Part shown: piece after piece, positions 1-6,299 of the stretch
How the letters are laid out: the number at the start of each line of letters is the position of its first letter
How positions within the stretch are numbered: the first letter of the stretch is position 1
Source: Flavobacteriaceae bacterium
Lineage (GTDB): Bacteria > Bacteroidota > Bacteroidia > Flavobacteriales > Flavobacteriaceae
Assembly (NCBI GenBank): GCA_947458575.1
Contig: CANHBE010000096.1
Coordinates: 1 to 9,056 of the forward strand
Reading direction: 5' to 3'
DNA length: 9,056 nucleotides
Position numbers and translations under genes: made by a program
Notes under the pieces: model-generated
The model's database searches: none
What the model saw: only the letters and a program-made list of their open reading frames with translations
Told to the model about the DNA's origin: nothing

Positions 1-356
1 ATTCCGGTTGAAATATAGTTCTTGTCGTAGTCCATATCGCCCTTTTCATGCACTCCAAAAACTCTCAAATTGGTATACATGCCAAACTGAAGAAAGATTT
101 CCATCATCGCAAGCACCTTTTCTTTGTCTTCAACAATAACTAAAGCTCTAGGCGATTCTTCGCCGGCTGCGACCAATTGTTGAATGACGTTGAGTCCGAT
201 TGTACTCGATTTACCTGACTTCGGAGGAGAAACAATGACACAATCTGCTCCACTTTTCAGGGTCGAAAACGTGTCTTGCTGAATTGGATTAGGTTCTGTT
301 AATCCGAGTTCAATAAGTGCTGACTGCAGATTTGGATTTATTTTCTTTAGATTCAT
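1..356 (-). CDS. DEAD/DEAH-box RNA helicase, N-terminal part (runs off left edge)
   Basis: The first 118 codons of a superfamily 2 helicase; the rest lies beyond position 1. Such enzymes unwind RNA duplexes with ATP in the cytoplasm. Residues 20-30 (TEPNPIQQDTF) look like the Q motif that reads adenine, and residues 43-51 (SPPKSGKSS) form the P-loop (motif I) with K49. A stretch around 71-76 (ALVIVE) matches the strand holding motif Ia. The DEAD motif and C-terminal RecA domain are not in the window. The start ATG at 356-354 was chosen because the family begins MNLKKINPNLQ; the frame is open 17 codons further up without another ATG. It lies 78 bases after the sigma-54 regulator's stop on the same strand, and I see no promoter in that gap, so co-transcription is possible. 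The family call is firm; the exact RNA substrate is unknown. Confidence 0.85.
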   Translation of the reverse strand, partial: MNLKKINPNLQSALIELGLTEPNPIQQDTFSTLKSGADCVIVSPPKSGKSSTIGLNVIQQLVAAGEESPRALVIVEDKEKVLAMMEIFLQFGMYTNLRVFGVHEKGDMDYDKNYISTG

Positions 357-434
357 TTCTTTATAGAAAGTCTGCTGGCATGGCGTTTTCACCACAAGAC
401 CTAAAGACTATTATTTGTTTATGACAGCTAAGCT

Positions 435-1598
435 TTACTTACTGGCAAAAAGTTTTACATCGGTTTCGGAAATCTCACTTCCACCCAGAATAATCAATCG
501 CTCTACCACATTCCGGAGTTCGCGAATATTTCCCGTCCAATCGTATTCTTGCAGCATTTTAATTGCTTCCTTGGTAAAAGTTTTCGGAGTCGTGCCTTGG
601 TCGGACGCGATATTCTCGGTAAAATGTTCGATCAGCAGCGGAATATCGTCTCGTCTTTCGTTAAGCGATGGGACTTTAATCAAAATTACAGCTAGACGAT
701 GGTATAGATCTTCGCGGAATCGGCCGGCTTCAATTTCCTGCTTTAGATCTTTGTTGGTAGCTGCAATGACGCGCACATTGACTTTAATATCTTTATCTGC
801 ACCAACACGTTGAATAAGACTTTCTTGCAAAGCGCGCAATACTTTTGCTTGTGCAGCCAAACTCATATCACCTATTTCATCGAGGAAAATGGTTCCCCCA
901 TCGGCGGCTTCAAACTTTCCGGCTCGGTCACGAACAGCGGAGGTAAAAGCACCTTTAACGTGACCGAACAATTCACTTTCGATTAATTCGCTTGGAATGG
1001 CGGCACAATTTACTTCTATCAGTGGGAAACCGGAGCGTTCACTTTTCTCATGCAATTGATGTGCAACCAACTCTTTTCCAGTTCCGTTTGGACCGGTAAT
1101 TAGTACTCTGGCGTCTGTGAGTGCGACTTTATCAATCATCAATTTGATATGATTCATTGGTTCGCTTTGGCCAATCATTTCATATTTTTTTCCGACGATT
1201 TTCTTGAGGATTTTATTTTCGACCACCAGTTGCTTTTTGTCGAGGGCGTTGCGAACAGTATTTAACAACCGATTTAAATCCGGCGGTTTTGAAATATAAT
1301 CGAAAGCACCCAAGCGCATGGCATGAATAGCGGTTTCCATATCACCGTGACCCGAAATCATAACCATGGGTATTTCTGGTTTGATTTTTTTTACCGCTTC
1401 CAGCAATTCGATGCCGTCCATTTTTGGCATTTTGATGTCGCACAAAATCAGATCGTAATCACTGCTTTTTATTTTCTCGAGTCCCTGCACACCATCTAAG
1501 GCTTCGTCTACCTTATATGTGCTGCTCTCCTCAGATAGAATTTTGATGAGCACCCGACGAATAGACAACTCGTCTTCTATAACCAATATTTTCGACAT
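435..1598 (-). CDS. NtrC-type sigma-54 response regulator lacking a DNA-binding domain
   Basis: A 387-residue two-component response regulator. Residues 1-120 are a receiver domain with acidic pair E8/D9, phospho-acceptor D54 (in LILCDIKMP), S82 and K104. Residues 140-365 are an AAA+ sigma-54 interaction domain: Walker A at 169-176 (GPNGTGKE), the sigma-54 contact loop at 216-221 reading GAFTSA rather than the usual GAFTGA, Walker B at 236-244 (TIFLDEIGD), an arginine-rich segment around 293-301, and WTGNIRELRN near the end. The protein stops about 20 residues later, where NtrC relatives carry a roughly 50-residue Fis-type helix-turn-helix. So it can hydrolyse ATP and probably remodel sigma-54 RNA polymerase, but it has no visible way to bind an enhancer. 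As I recall, flavobacterial orthologues have the same length, so this is not a local truncation. The partner histidine kinase is not in the window. A TAACTTTG box lies 20 bases before the ATG. Confidence 0.93.
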   Translation of the reverse strand: MSKILVIEDELSIRRVLIKILSEESSTYKVDEALDGVQGLEKIKSSDYDLILCDIKMPKMDGIELLEAVKKIKPEIPMVMISGHGDMETAIHAMRLGAFDYISKPPDLNRLLNTVRNALDKKQLVVENKILKKIVGKKYEMIGQSEPMNHIKLMIDKVALTDARVLITGPNGTGKELVAHQLHEKSERSGFPLIEVNCAAIPSELIESELFGHVKGAFTSAVRDRAGKFEAADGGTIFLDEIGDMSLAAQAKVLRALQESLIQRVGADKDIKVNVRVIAATNKDLKQEIEAGRFREDLYHRLAVILIKVPSLNERRDDIPLLIEHFTENIASDQGTTPKTFTKEAIKMLQEYDWTGNIRELRNVVERLIILGGSEISETDVKLFASK

Positions 1599-1618
1599 AA
1601 TTCTTGAATTGCTGGGCG

Positions 1619-1626
1619 CAAAGTTA
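1619..1626 (-). promoter_or_regulatory. Putative -7 box of the sigma-54 regulator gene
   Basis: On the minus strand this reads TAACTTTG, an exact match to the Bacteroidota -7 consensus TAnnTTTG. It ends 20 bases before the ATG, which would give a leader of about 12-15 bases. No TTG -33 box lies at 17-23 bases; the nearest (in CTCTTG) is 29 bases away, so the match rests on the -7 element alone. Confidence 0.4.
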
Positions 1627-1679
1627 GTGATAGTTTTTGAGTCGATGCATAACTACAAGAGTTGAATTTGTTTGCAACC

Positions 1680-1813
1680 TAGCCCCGATAGAAGCGGCAT
1701 CCTTTTTCTAACCCTTTCAGAGTTTTGAACCCTTTCAGAGTTTTGAACCCTTTCAGAGTTTTGAACTCTGAAAGGGTTAGAAAAAGATACAGCGGATAGC
1801 GGGAATAGCTCCT
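1680..1813 (-). repeat. Palindromic intergenic element with nested inverted repeats
   Basis: A 134-base structured block filling most of the gap between the ABC permease stop (12 bases upstream) and the regulator gene. Read on the minus strand, the left flank (1788-1812) and right flank (1681-1700) pair imperfectly: AGC with GCU, CCCG with CGGG, and GC(U)GUAUC with GAUGC(C)GC, separated by small internal loops. Inside lies a perfect 23-base inverted repeat (1702-1724 with 1764-1786) enclosing tandem repeats. From memory, flavobacterial genomes carry many intergenic elements with the same flanks (GGAGCTATTCCCGC and CGGGGCTA) around a variable hairpin, so I read it as one copy of a dispersed family; copy number cannot be checked here. 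It lacks a T-run after the stem, so it is not a classical terminator. It may stabilise or end the ABC transcript, or be a non-autonomous mobile repeat. Confidence 0.75.
1710..1763. repeat. Three perfect 18-base tandem repeats
   Basis: The unit AACCCTTTCAGAGTTTTG occurs three times without a mismatch (1710-1727, 1728-1745, 1746-1763). The first 15 bases of any unit are the exact reverse complement of 1764-1778, so the single inverted copy can pair with unit 3 (loop 3 bases), unit 2 (loop 21) or unit 1 (loop 39, stem extended to 23 base pairs). The perfect identity suggests recent expansion by slippage within the hairpin. Confidence 0.95.
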
Positions 1814-1824
1814 AAAAAACACCC

Positions 1825-3126
1825 TTAGTACTTAAGCCATCTGTAAAGTTCTTTCCAAGTTGGTTTTTTGCCGTACATTAAGATTCCTACGCGATAAATT
1901 TTGGAAGCGAGCCACACGACACCGATAAAAGTACCGAAAAGAATTACCATGGAAAGTACGATTTGCCACCATGGAACACCAAATGGAATTCGCATGAGCA
2001 TTACGATAGGAGAAGTTAGCGGCACCATGGAAAAAATTGTGGCAATGTCGCCATGCGGATCATTGATTACGGTGAAGAAACCAATGTATACGCCGAGAAT
2101 TAGCGGCATGATAATCGGAAGTAGAAACTGTTGTGAATCTGTTTCGTTGTCGACTGCAGCGCCAATTGCGGCATAGAAAGAACTGTAGAGAAAATAACCT
2201 CCGATAAAGTATAAGATAAAGCAGACGATTATGGTTCCCAGTGGAAGATTCCACATTTCTTTCATATATAGTTGCACGGAAGACATTTGTGCTTGTGCTT
2301 GCTCCATAACTTCCGGTGGCACTTTAGCTGTTGGACCGGCATTCACTCCAAGAAAATACGAGCTCGCGAATAAGAGTCCAAGTCCAATAACCGCCCAAAT
2401 CATAAACTGCAAAATACCTGCTAGAGATGTACCAATGATTTTTCCGATCATAAGTTGAAAAGGCTTGACAGAAGAGATAATAATTTCGACGATTCGGTTG
2501 GTTTTTTCTTCGATCACAGAGCGCATGACCATATTTCCGTAGATGATGATAAACATCATGATGAGATAGCCAAAGGCACCACCGATGGCAATTTTGATTT
2601 CGTTGAGTCCTTTGAGAGATTCTTCCCCGGATGATTTCGCTACCTTTATATTGACTTTAGCCTCTGCTTTTTGAATAGCTAGTGTGTCTAACTTGGCACT
2701 TTCAAAGTTTAATTTAGTGAGTTTTTTGGCGATGACATTTTCGGTTTCTGCGAGAAATGTGATGCTTGGACTATCATTAGACAGGTATTGAATTTCGTTT
2801 TCAAGTGTTTGAAAATTTGATGTTTTGGGTATAAAAATCAACCCTTCAAAAGTTTCTTGCACCAAGCTATCTTTCAAGACTTTTAAATCTACGTTTGACA
2901 TATTGATGTAATGAAATTCGTCCGAGTTCTTGAATTCGGAGATGAATATTCCGGTTTCGTCATGAATTGCGATATCTTTCACATCTGCTTTGAGAGAACC
3001 AAGATAGCCGACAAATGCGGCAATACCGACAAACAGCAGTGGACTCAAAAATGTCATTACGATAAATGATTTATTGCGGACTTTAGCAATAAATTCTCTT
3101 TTGATAATCAGGGAAATTATACTCAT
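1825..3126 (-). CDS. ABC-2 type transporter permease (NatB/YhaP-like)
   Basis: A 433-residue membrane subunit of an ABC exporter. One N-terminal membrane helix (about 22-44) follows a cytoplasmic start. A large extracytoplasmic domain (about 45-176) comes next. Then a bundle of five or six hydrophobic helices follows, around 177-200, 231-258, 295-318, 334-353, possibly 362-380, and 385-408. The segment at 205-221, with EEKTNRIVEII, is the conserved cytoplasmic coupling motif of this ABC-2 branch, which includes the NatB sodium exporter and YhaP. The start ATG lies 9 bases after the stop of the ATPase gene, so the two are one operon and one transporter. The substrate cannot be told from sequence; NatB-like members have been linked to sodium or peptide export. 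The palindromic element begins 12 bases after its stop codon. Family and role are firm, substrate unknown. Confidence 0.92.
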   Translation of the reverse strand: MSIISLIIKREFIAKVRNKSFIVMTFLSPLLFVGIAAFVGYLGSLKADVKDIAIHDETGIFISEFKNSDEFHYINMSNVDLKVLKDSLVQETFEGLIFIPKTSNFQTLENEIQYLSNDSPSITFLAETENVIAKKLTKLNFESAKLDTLAIQKAEAKVNIKVAKSSGEESLKGLNEIKIAIGGAFGYLIMMFIIIYGNMVMRSVIEEKTNRIVEIIISSVKPFQLMIGKIIGTSLAGILQFMIWAVIGLGLLFASSYFLGVNAGPTAKVPPEVMEQAQAQMSSVQLYMKEMWNLPLGTIIVCFILYFIGGYFLYSSFYAAIGAAVDNETDSQQFLLPIIMPLILGVYIGFFTVINDPHGDIATIFSMVPLTSPIVMLMRIPFGVPWWQIVLSMVILFGTFIGVVWLASKIYRVGILMYGKKPTWKELYRWLKY

Positions 3127-3135
3127 CAGGAATTT

Positions 3136-4059
3136 CTAATTTTGAGTTACCGTTTGGATGAAAATATCGTTTACGCTAGGAATCTTTTCCATAAAGTGAG
3201 TTACTTGTCCGCGTTGCGTTAGCAATTGCAGCAGCGCATTTGGCAGCGCATTGCCGATATCGATTTTAAGTTTCAGTTCATCGTTCAATGACTTAAAGTC
3301 AGTTTGTGAAACCGTGAATTTTTGCGTAATATCATACATCAATCCTTCAACGTTGTCGGTGAGTATGCCCACTTCAAAACTATTGGTTCTATATTGCTTT
3401 TTGACGTCAGTTAATTTGCCTTCTATGAGTTTATTGGATTGATGGATTAGCGCGATATCATCGCATAGTTCTTCTACGCTTTCCATCCGATGGGTAGAAA
3501 AAATAATGGTTGCCCCTTGTTTTTTGAGTTCAAGGATTTCGTCTTTAATAATGTTCGCATTGACGGGATCAAATCCGGAGAACGGTTCGTCGAAGATCAG
3601 TAATTTAGGTTTATGTAAGACACATACTACAAATTGAATTTTCTGTGCCATTCCTTTTGAGAGTTCCTGAATTTTCTTGTTCCACCAGCCTTGAATTTCG
3701 AGACGGTCGAACCAATACTTCAATTGAACAGTTGCTTCAGCTTTTGACAGCCCTTTCATCTGGGCTAAGTAGAGACATTGTTCACCGACTTTCATCGACT
3801 TGTATAAGCCTCGTTCCTCTGGTAAATAGCCGATAGACTGAACGTGTCGGGGTTGCAGTCTTTCACCGTCGAAGGTAACCGTCCCTTCATCAGGCATTGT
3901 AATTTGATTGATTATTCTGATTAAGGAAGTCTTTCCTGCACCATTTGGACCTAGCAGTCCATAGATACTGCCTTTGGGAACAGTTAATGAAACTTTATTT
4001 AGGGCAACATAATCTCCATATTGTTTGACTACGTTCTCAACTTCGAGAATATTACTCAT
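3136..4059 (-). CDS. ABC transporter ATP-binding protein (NatA/YhaQ-like)
   Basis: The ATPase partner of the permease just downstream, 307 residues from the chosen ATG. Visible motifs: Walker A at 37-45 (GPNGAGKTS), a Q-loop region YLPEERGLY at 78-86 with Glu where many ABC proteins have Gln (usual in this branch), a signature LSKGM at 133-137, Walker B plus catalytic Glu at 153-158 (LLIFDE), the D-loop near 161-165, and the switch His at 190 (STHRM). Residues after about 220 fit the DUF4162 tail common in this family. A TTG at 4104 in the same frame would add 15 residues, but it forms the last three bases of a TAATTTTG -7 box, and the ATG at 4059 gives the normal family start (MSNILEVENVVKQYG). 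ATP binding and hydrolysis drive export through the permease at the inner membrane. Confidence 0.93.
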   Translation of the reverse strand: MSNILEVENVVKQYGDYVALNKVSLTVPKGSIYGLLGPNGAGKTSLIRIINQITMPDEGTVTFDGERLQPRHVQSIGYLPEERGLYKSMKVGEQCLYLAQMKGLSKAEATVQLKYWFDRLEIQGWWNKKIQELSKGMAQKIQFVVCVLHKPKLLIFDEPFSGFDPVNANIIKDEILELKKQGATIIFSTHRMESVEELCDDIALIHQSNKLIEGKLTDVKKQYRTNSFEVGILTDNVEGLMYDITQKFTVSQTDFKSLNDELKLKIDIGNALPNALLQLLTQRGQVTHFMEKIPSVNDIFIQTVTQN

Positions 4060-4101
4060 GCTTTGCTTTTTTTTGATTTGATGGCTTGTTCCGGTGGCTA
4101 A

Positions 4102-4109
4102 CAAAATTA
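4102..4109 (-). promoter_or_regulatory. Putative -7 box of the ABC transporter operon
   Basis: Minus strand TAATTTTG, an exact TAnnTTTG match, 42 bases before the ATPase ATG and just after the dnaJ terminator, where a new promoter is expected. No good TTG -33 box is found at the usual spacing. Confidence 0.45.
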
Positions 4110-4142
4110 GGCAATTAGTAAAGATACTTGACTATATGTTAC

Positions 4143-4174
4143 AAAAAACCCACCCTTGTTTGCACAAGGATGGG
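4143..4174 (-). terminator. Rho-independent terminator of grpE-dnaJ
   Basis: On the minus strand an 11-base-pair stem (arms 4164-4174 and 4149-4159, one G-U pair) closes a GCAA tetraloop and is followed at once by six T (4148-4143). It lies about 65 bases after the dnaJ stop and before the ABC operon's -7 box, so it separates the two transcription units. Confidence 0.92.
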
Positions 4175-4240
4175 AAAAATTGCTATGAAAAAGAAATACT
4201 AGTTACCTAGTAATATTCAAATGTAAAATATTTTTTTAAT

Positions 4241-5350
4241 CTAAGAAAACATATCCTTAACTTTTTCAAAAAATGATTTATCGGTCTTTTCCGGACGAGG
4301 TATGAAGTTCTCATCGTTAAGATTCTTCTCAAAAAACTGTCTTTGTTCTTTATTGAGTGTTTTGGGTGTCCAGACATTGATATGTACAAGTAAATCTCCG
4401 GTACCATATCCATTCAGACTGGGAATTCCCTTGCCTTTCAGTCGCAGAATCTTACCTGATTGTATGCCTTCTTCCAATTTGATTCGCACTTTTCCATTGA
4501 CAGCTTCAATATCTTTCGAAACACCCAGAGCAGCCTCCGCGACACTGATATAAAGATCAAAATGAAGATTTTCTCCTTCACGTTTTAGAAAAGGATGTTC
4601 CGTTTCTTCAATAGCAACAATCAAATCACCCGGTACTCCATTGCCTGGTGCATCGTTTCCTTTGTTGGAAACTTTCAGTTGCATCCCGTCGACAACACCT
4701 GCCGGTATCTTGATAGATACTGTTTCGTCTTCTAAGATCATACCTTGAGCGTCAGCATTGGCAGGCTTTCTATCAAGAATTTGTCCAGATCCGGAACAAG
4801 TTGGGCAGGTTGAAGCGGATTGCATTCTACCCAAGATAGTGTTTGTTACGCGCATTACCTGACCTTGACCGTTACAAGTAGAGCAAGTCTTGTAGGTTAC
4901 TCCTGCAGCTTGAACCTTACGTTTTACTTTCACTTTCTTTTCTACGCCATTGGCTACTTCATCTAAGGTCAGTTTCACTTTGATGCGCAAGTTGCTTCCT
5001 TTCATTCGACGTTGACCACCTGTACTGCCACCAAAACCGCCACCAAAAGCACCTCCGAAAATATCTCCGAATTGACTAAAGATATCTTCCATATTCATAC
5101 CGCCGTGACCACCGAAACCTCCTGAGCCGTCAAATGCTTGATGACCATACTGATCATATTTTGCTTTCTTTTGCGGGTCGCTTAACACTTCGTATGCTTC
5201 AGCAGCTAATTTGAAGTTTTCTTCTGCTTCTTTATTTCCGGGATTCTTATCAGGGTGAAATTCGATTGCTTTCTTGCGATACGCCTTCTTTATTTCTGCC
5301 TCAGAAGCACTCCTAGAAACACCTAAAACTTCGTAAAAATCTTTTTTCAT
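4241..5350 (-). CDS. dnaJ: Chaperone protein DnaJ with a reduced zinc domain
   Basis: A 369-residue Hsp40 co-chaperone: it delivers unfolded proteins to DnaK and triggers DnaK's ATP hydrolysis. The J domain spans 1-70 with the essential HPD at 32-34. A Gly/Phe-rich linker (75-112) holds two DIF motifs (89-91 and 96-98). The zinc region has only two CxxCxGxG motifs, at 156-163 and 182-189, where a classical type I DnaJ has four. By position and by the spacer between them they correspond to motifs 2 and 3 (zinc centre II); motifs 1 and 4 (zinc centre I) are gone. The C-terminal substrate-binding domains and dimerisation tail follow to 369. Flavobacterial orthologues, as I recall them, share this reduction. 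It lies 79 bases after grpE on the same strand, with no convincing promoter in the gap, and ends before a strong terminator. Confidence 0.96.
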   Translation of the reverse strand: MKKDFYEVLGVSRSASEAEIKKAYRKKAIEFHPDKNPGNKEAEENFKLAAEAYEVLSDPQKKAKYDQYGHQAFDGSGGFGGHGGMNMEDIFSQFGDIFGGAFGGGFGGSTGGQRRMKGSNLRIKVKLTLDEVANGVEKKVKVKRKVQAAGVTYKTCSTCNGQGQVMRVTNTILGRMQSASTCPTCSGSGQILDRKPANADAQGMILEDETVSIKIPAGVVDGMQLKVSNKGNDAPGNGVPGDLIVAIEETEHPFLKREGENLHFDLYISVAEAALGVSKDIEAVNGKVRIKLEEGIQSGKILRLKGKGIPSLNGYGTGDLLVHINVWTPKTLNKEQRQFFEKNLNDENFIPRPEKTDKSFFEKVKDMFS

Positions 5351-5429
5351 GTTTAATATTTTTCAACAAACTTTGATTTGCGCTTTCGTTGCAAAACCGC
5401 TTGTGTCTTAATTGCGAATTTTTATAGAA

Positions 5430-6002
5430 TTAATTTCCAATGACAACTTTAGGAAATCGAATAATTTTGTCGCCTAATTTGTAACCTTTTTCTATGACAT
5501 CAACAATCTTTCCTTTCAGATTCGGACTAGGAGCCGGGATTTGAGTGATGGCTTCTGCGAAATCCGCATTAAAGATATCACCGACTTTCACTGCAACTTC
5601 TTCTAACCCCTTTGCAACTAAAGTTGACTTTAGTTTTTCATAAATTAGTTCAACACCTTGCAACATGACTTCATCTCCTGATTTTTTAATTTCGATCAAA
5701 GCTCTGTCAAAATCATCCAAAACTGGCAACATGGCTTGGAGTACTTCTTGGTTGGCAGTCTTAAATAAATCGATGCGTTCCTTTGAAGTACGTCTTTTGT
5801 AGTTTTCAAATTCAGCAAAAAGTCTTAAAAACTTGTCTTTTTCATTGGCGAGATCTTCCTCTAATTTCTGTTCAGCAGTTAAATTGTCAGAGGATTCGAG
5901 GGCTTCCTCGTGGATCTCAGGCGCAACTTGGTCAACAATCTCTTCTTTTTCGTTGTTCTCAGTGGTCATTTTACTTTTACTTTTAAAGATATTTTTTATC
6001 AT
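5430..6002 (-). CDS. grpE: Nucleotide exchange factor GrpE
   Basis: A 190-residue cytoplasmic co-chaperone that releases ADP from DnaK and so completes the DnaK-DnaJ cycle. The first 45 residues are acidic and look disordered. Residues 45-85 form the long dimerising helix, with the typical FLRLFAEFENYKRR. A helical bundle follows (86-130), and the C-terminal beta domain (about 137-190) carries the family signature ending GYKLGDKIIRFPKVV. The length is normal for the family. Two starts are possible: the ATG at 6002 and a second at 5969 (MTTEN). I kept the first because it sits about 11 bases from the predicted transcription start, and flavobacterial relatives also begin MIKN. It leads the grpE-dnaJ operon. 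No CIRCE operator is visible upstream, so HrcA control is unlikely here. Confidence 0.96.
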   Translation of the reverse strand: MIKNIFKSKSKMTTENNEKEEIVDQVAPEIHEEALESSDNLTAEQKLEEDLANEKDKFLRLFAEFENYKRRTSKERIDLFKTANQEVLQAMLPVLDDFDRALIEIKKSGDEVMLQGVELIYEKLKSTLVAKGLEEVAVKVGDIFNADFAEAITQIPAPSPNLKGKIVDVIEKGYKLGDKIIRFPKVVIGN

Positions 6003-6019
6003 TTGTCGCCGCTAGATTA

Positions 6020-6052
6020 CAAAAGTATTGCCATTTGTCAAATAGTGTCAAA
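6020..6052 (-). promoter_or_regulatory. Promoter of grpE-dnaJ
   Basis: Minus strand TTTG (6052-6049), 21-base spacer, TACTTTTG (6027-6020): both Bacteroidota housekeeping boxes at correct spacing. The predicted start of transcription is near 6013, giving a leader of about 11 bases. Three TGACA pentamers (plus-strand TGTCA at 6036, 6046 and 6054) overlap the -33 box and spacer. Confidence 0.75.
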
Positions 6053-6060
6053 TTGTCATT

Positions 6061-6267
6061 CCATTATTTTTCTCATTTAGATTCACTTGCTAGTTGACCA
6101 AACATTGCCTTCGGATATCAATTTAAGGAAGCAATAAAAAGTTAAAATAGAAAAATAATGAAAAAATTGTGGCGAAAACGATTTCTTTTTCTTTATATTT
6201 GATTCCCTGATAAAAAAAGGAAAAGGCAGCGTTAAGCTATCAAAAATTATTAATTCACAAGAATCAT
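6061..6267. other. Gene-free AT-rich gap
   Basis: About 200 bases between the grpE promoter and the epimerase terminator with no credible protein gene. It holds a plus-strand TATATTTG (6194-6201) that matches the -7 consensus, with a TTG 24 bases upstream (slightly too far), and a 14-codon plus-strand reading frame (6158-6202) with no other support. A transcript from that box would end at the bidirectional terminator at 6299. Confidence 0.5.
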
Positions 6268-6299
6268 AAAAAAACTCCGCTTGCTAGGCGGAGTTTTTT
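6268..6299. terminator. Bidirectional terminator overlapping the epimerase 3' end
   Basis: Stem ACTCCGC / GCGGAGT (6274-6280 with 6288-6294), extended by A-T pairs, with a 7-base loop. The minus strand then has a T-run of seven (6274-6268) and the plus strand of six (6294-6299), so it can work both ways. The stop codon TAG (6286-6284) sits in the loop, and the last codons (Asn-Ser-Ala) form one arm. Confidence 0.88.

Noticed and set aside
415..813. 132-codon plus-strand reading frame opposite the sigma-54 regulator
   Set aside because: It lies wholly antisense to a strongly conserved gene, is Ser/Arg-rich with no domain, and has no promoter; a shadow frame.
1680..1813. CRISPR array or insertion sequence as an explanation of the tandem repeats
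   Set aside because: The units are directly adjacent without spacers, and there is no transposase frame, cas gene or clear target-site duplication.
1825..4059. ABC pair as an antimicrobial peptide or defence cassette
   Set aside because: The proteins match the housekeeping NatAB/YhaQP-like branch, with no precursor peptide, modification enzyme or immunity gene beside them.
5351..5429. Separate promoter for dnaJ
   Set aside because: No TAnnTTTG box with a TTG partner is seen in the 79-base gap, so co-transcription with grpE is the simpler reading.
6003..6060. CIRCE/HrcA operator before grpE
   Set aside because: I looked for TTAGCACTC-N9-GAGTGCTAA on both strands and found nothing similar.
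6158..6202. 14-codon plus-strand peptide after an A-rich leader
   Set aside because: No promoter upstream, no downstream gene for it to control, and its end overlaps a -7-like box; likely chance.
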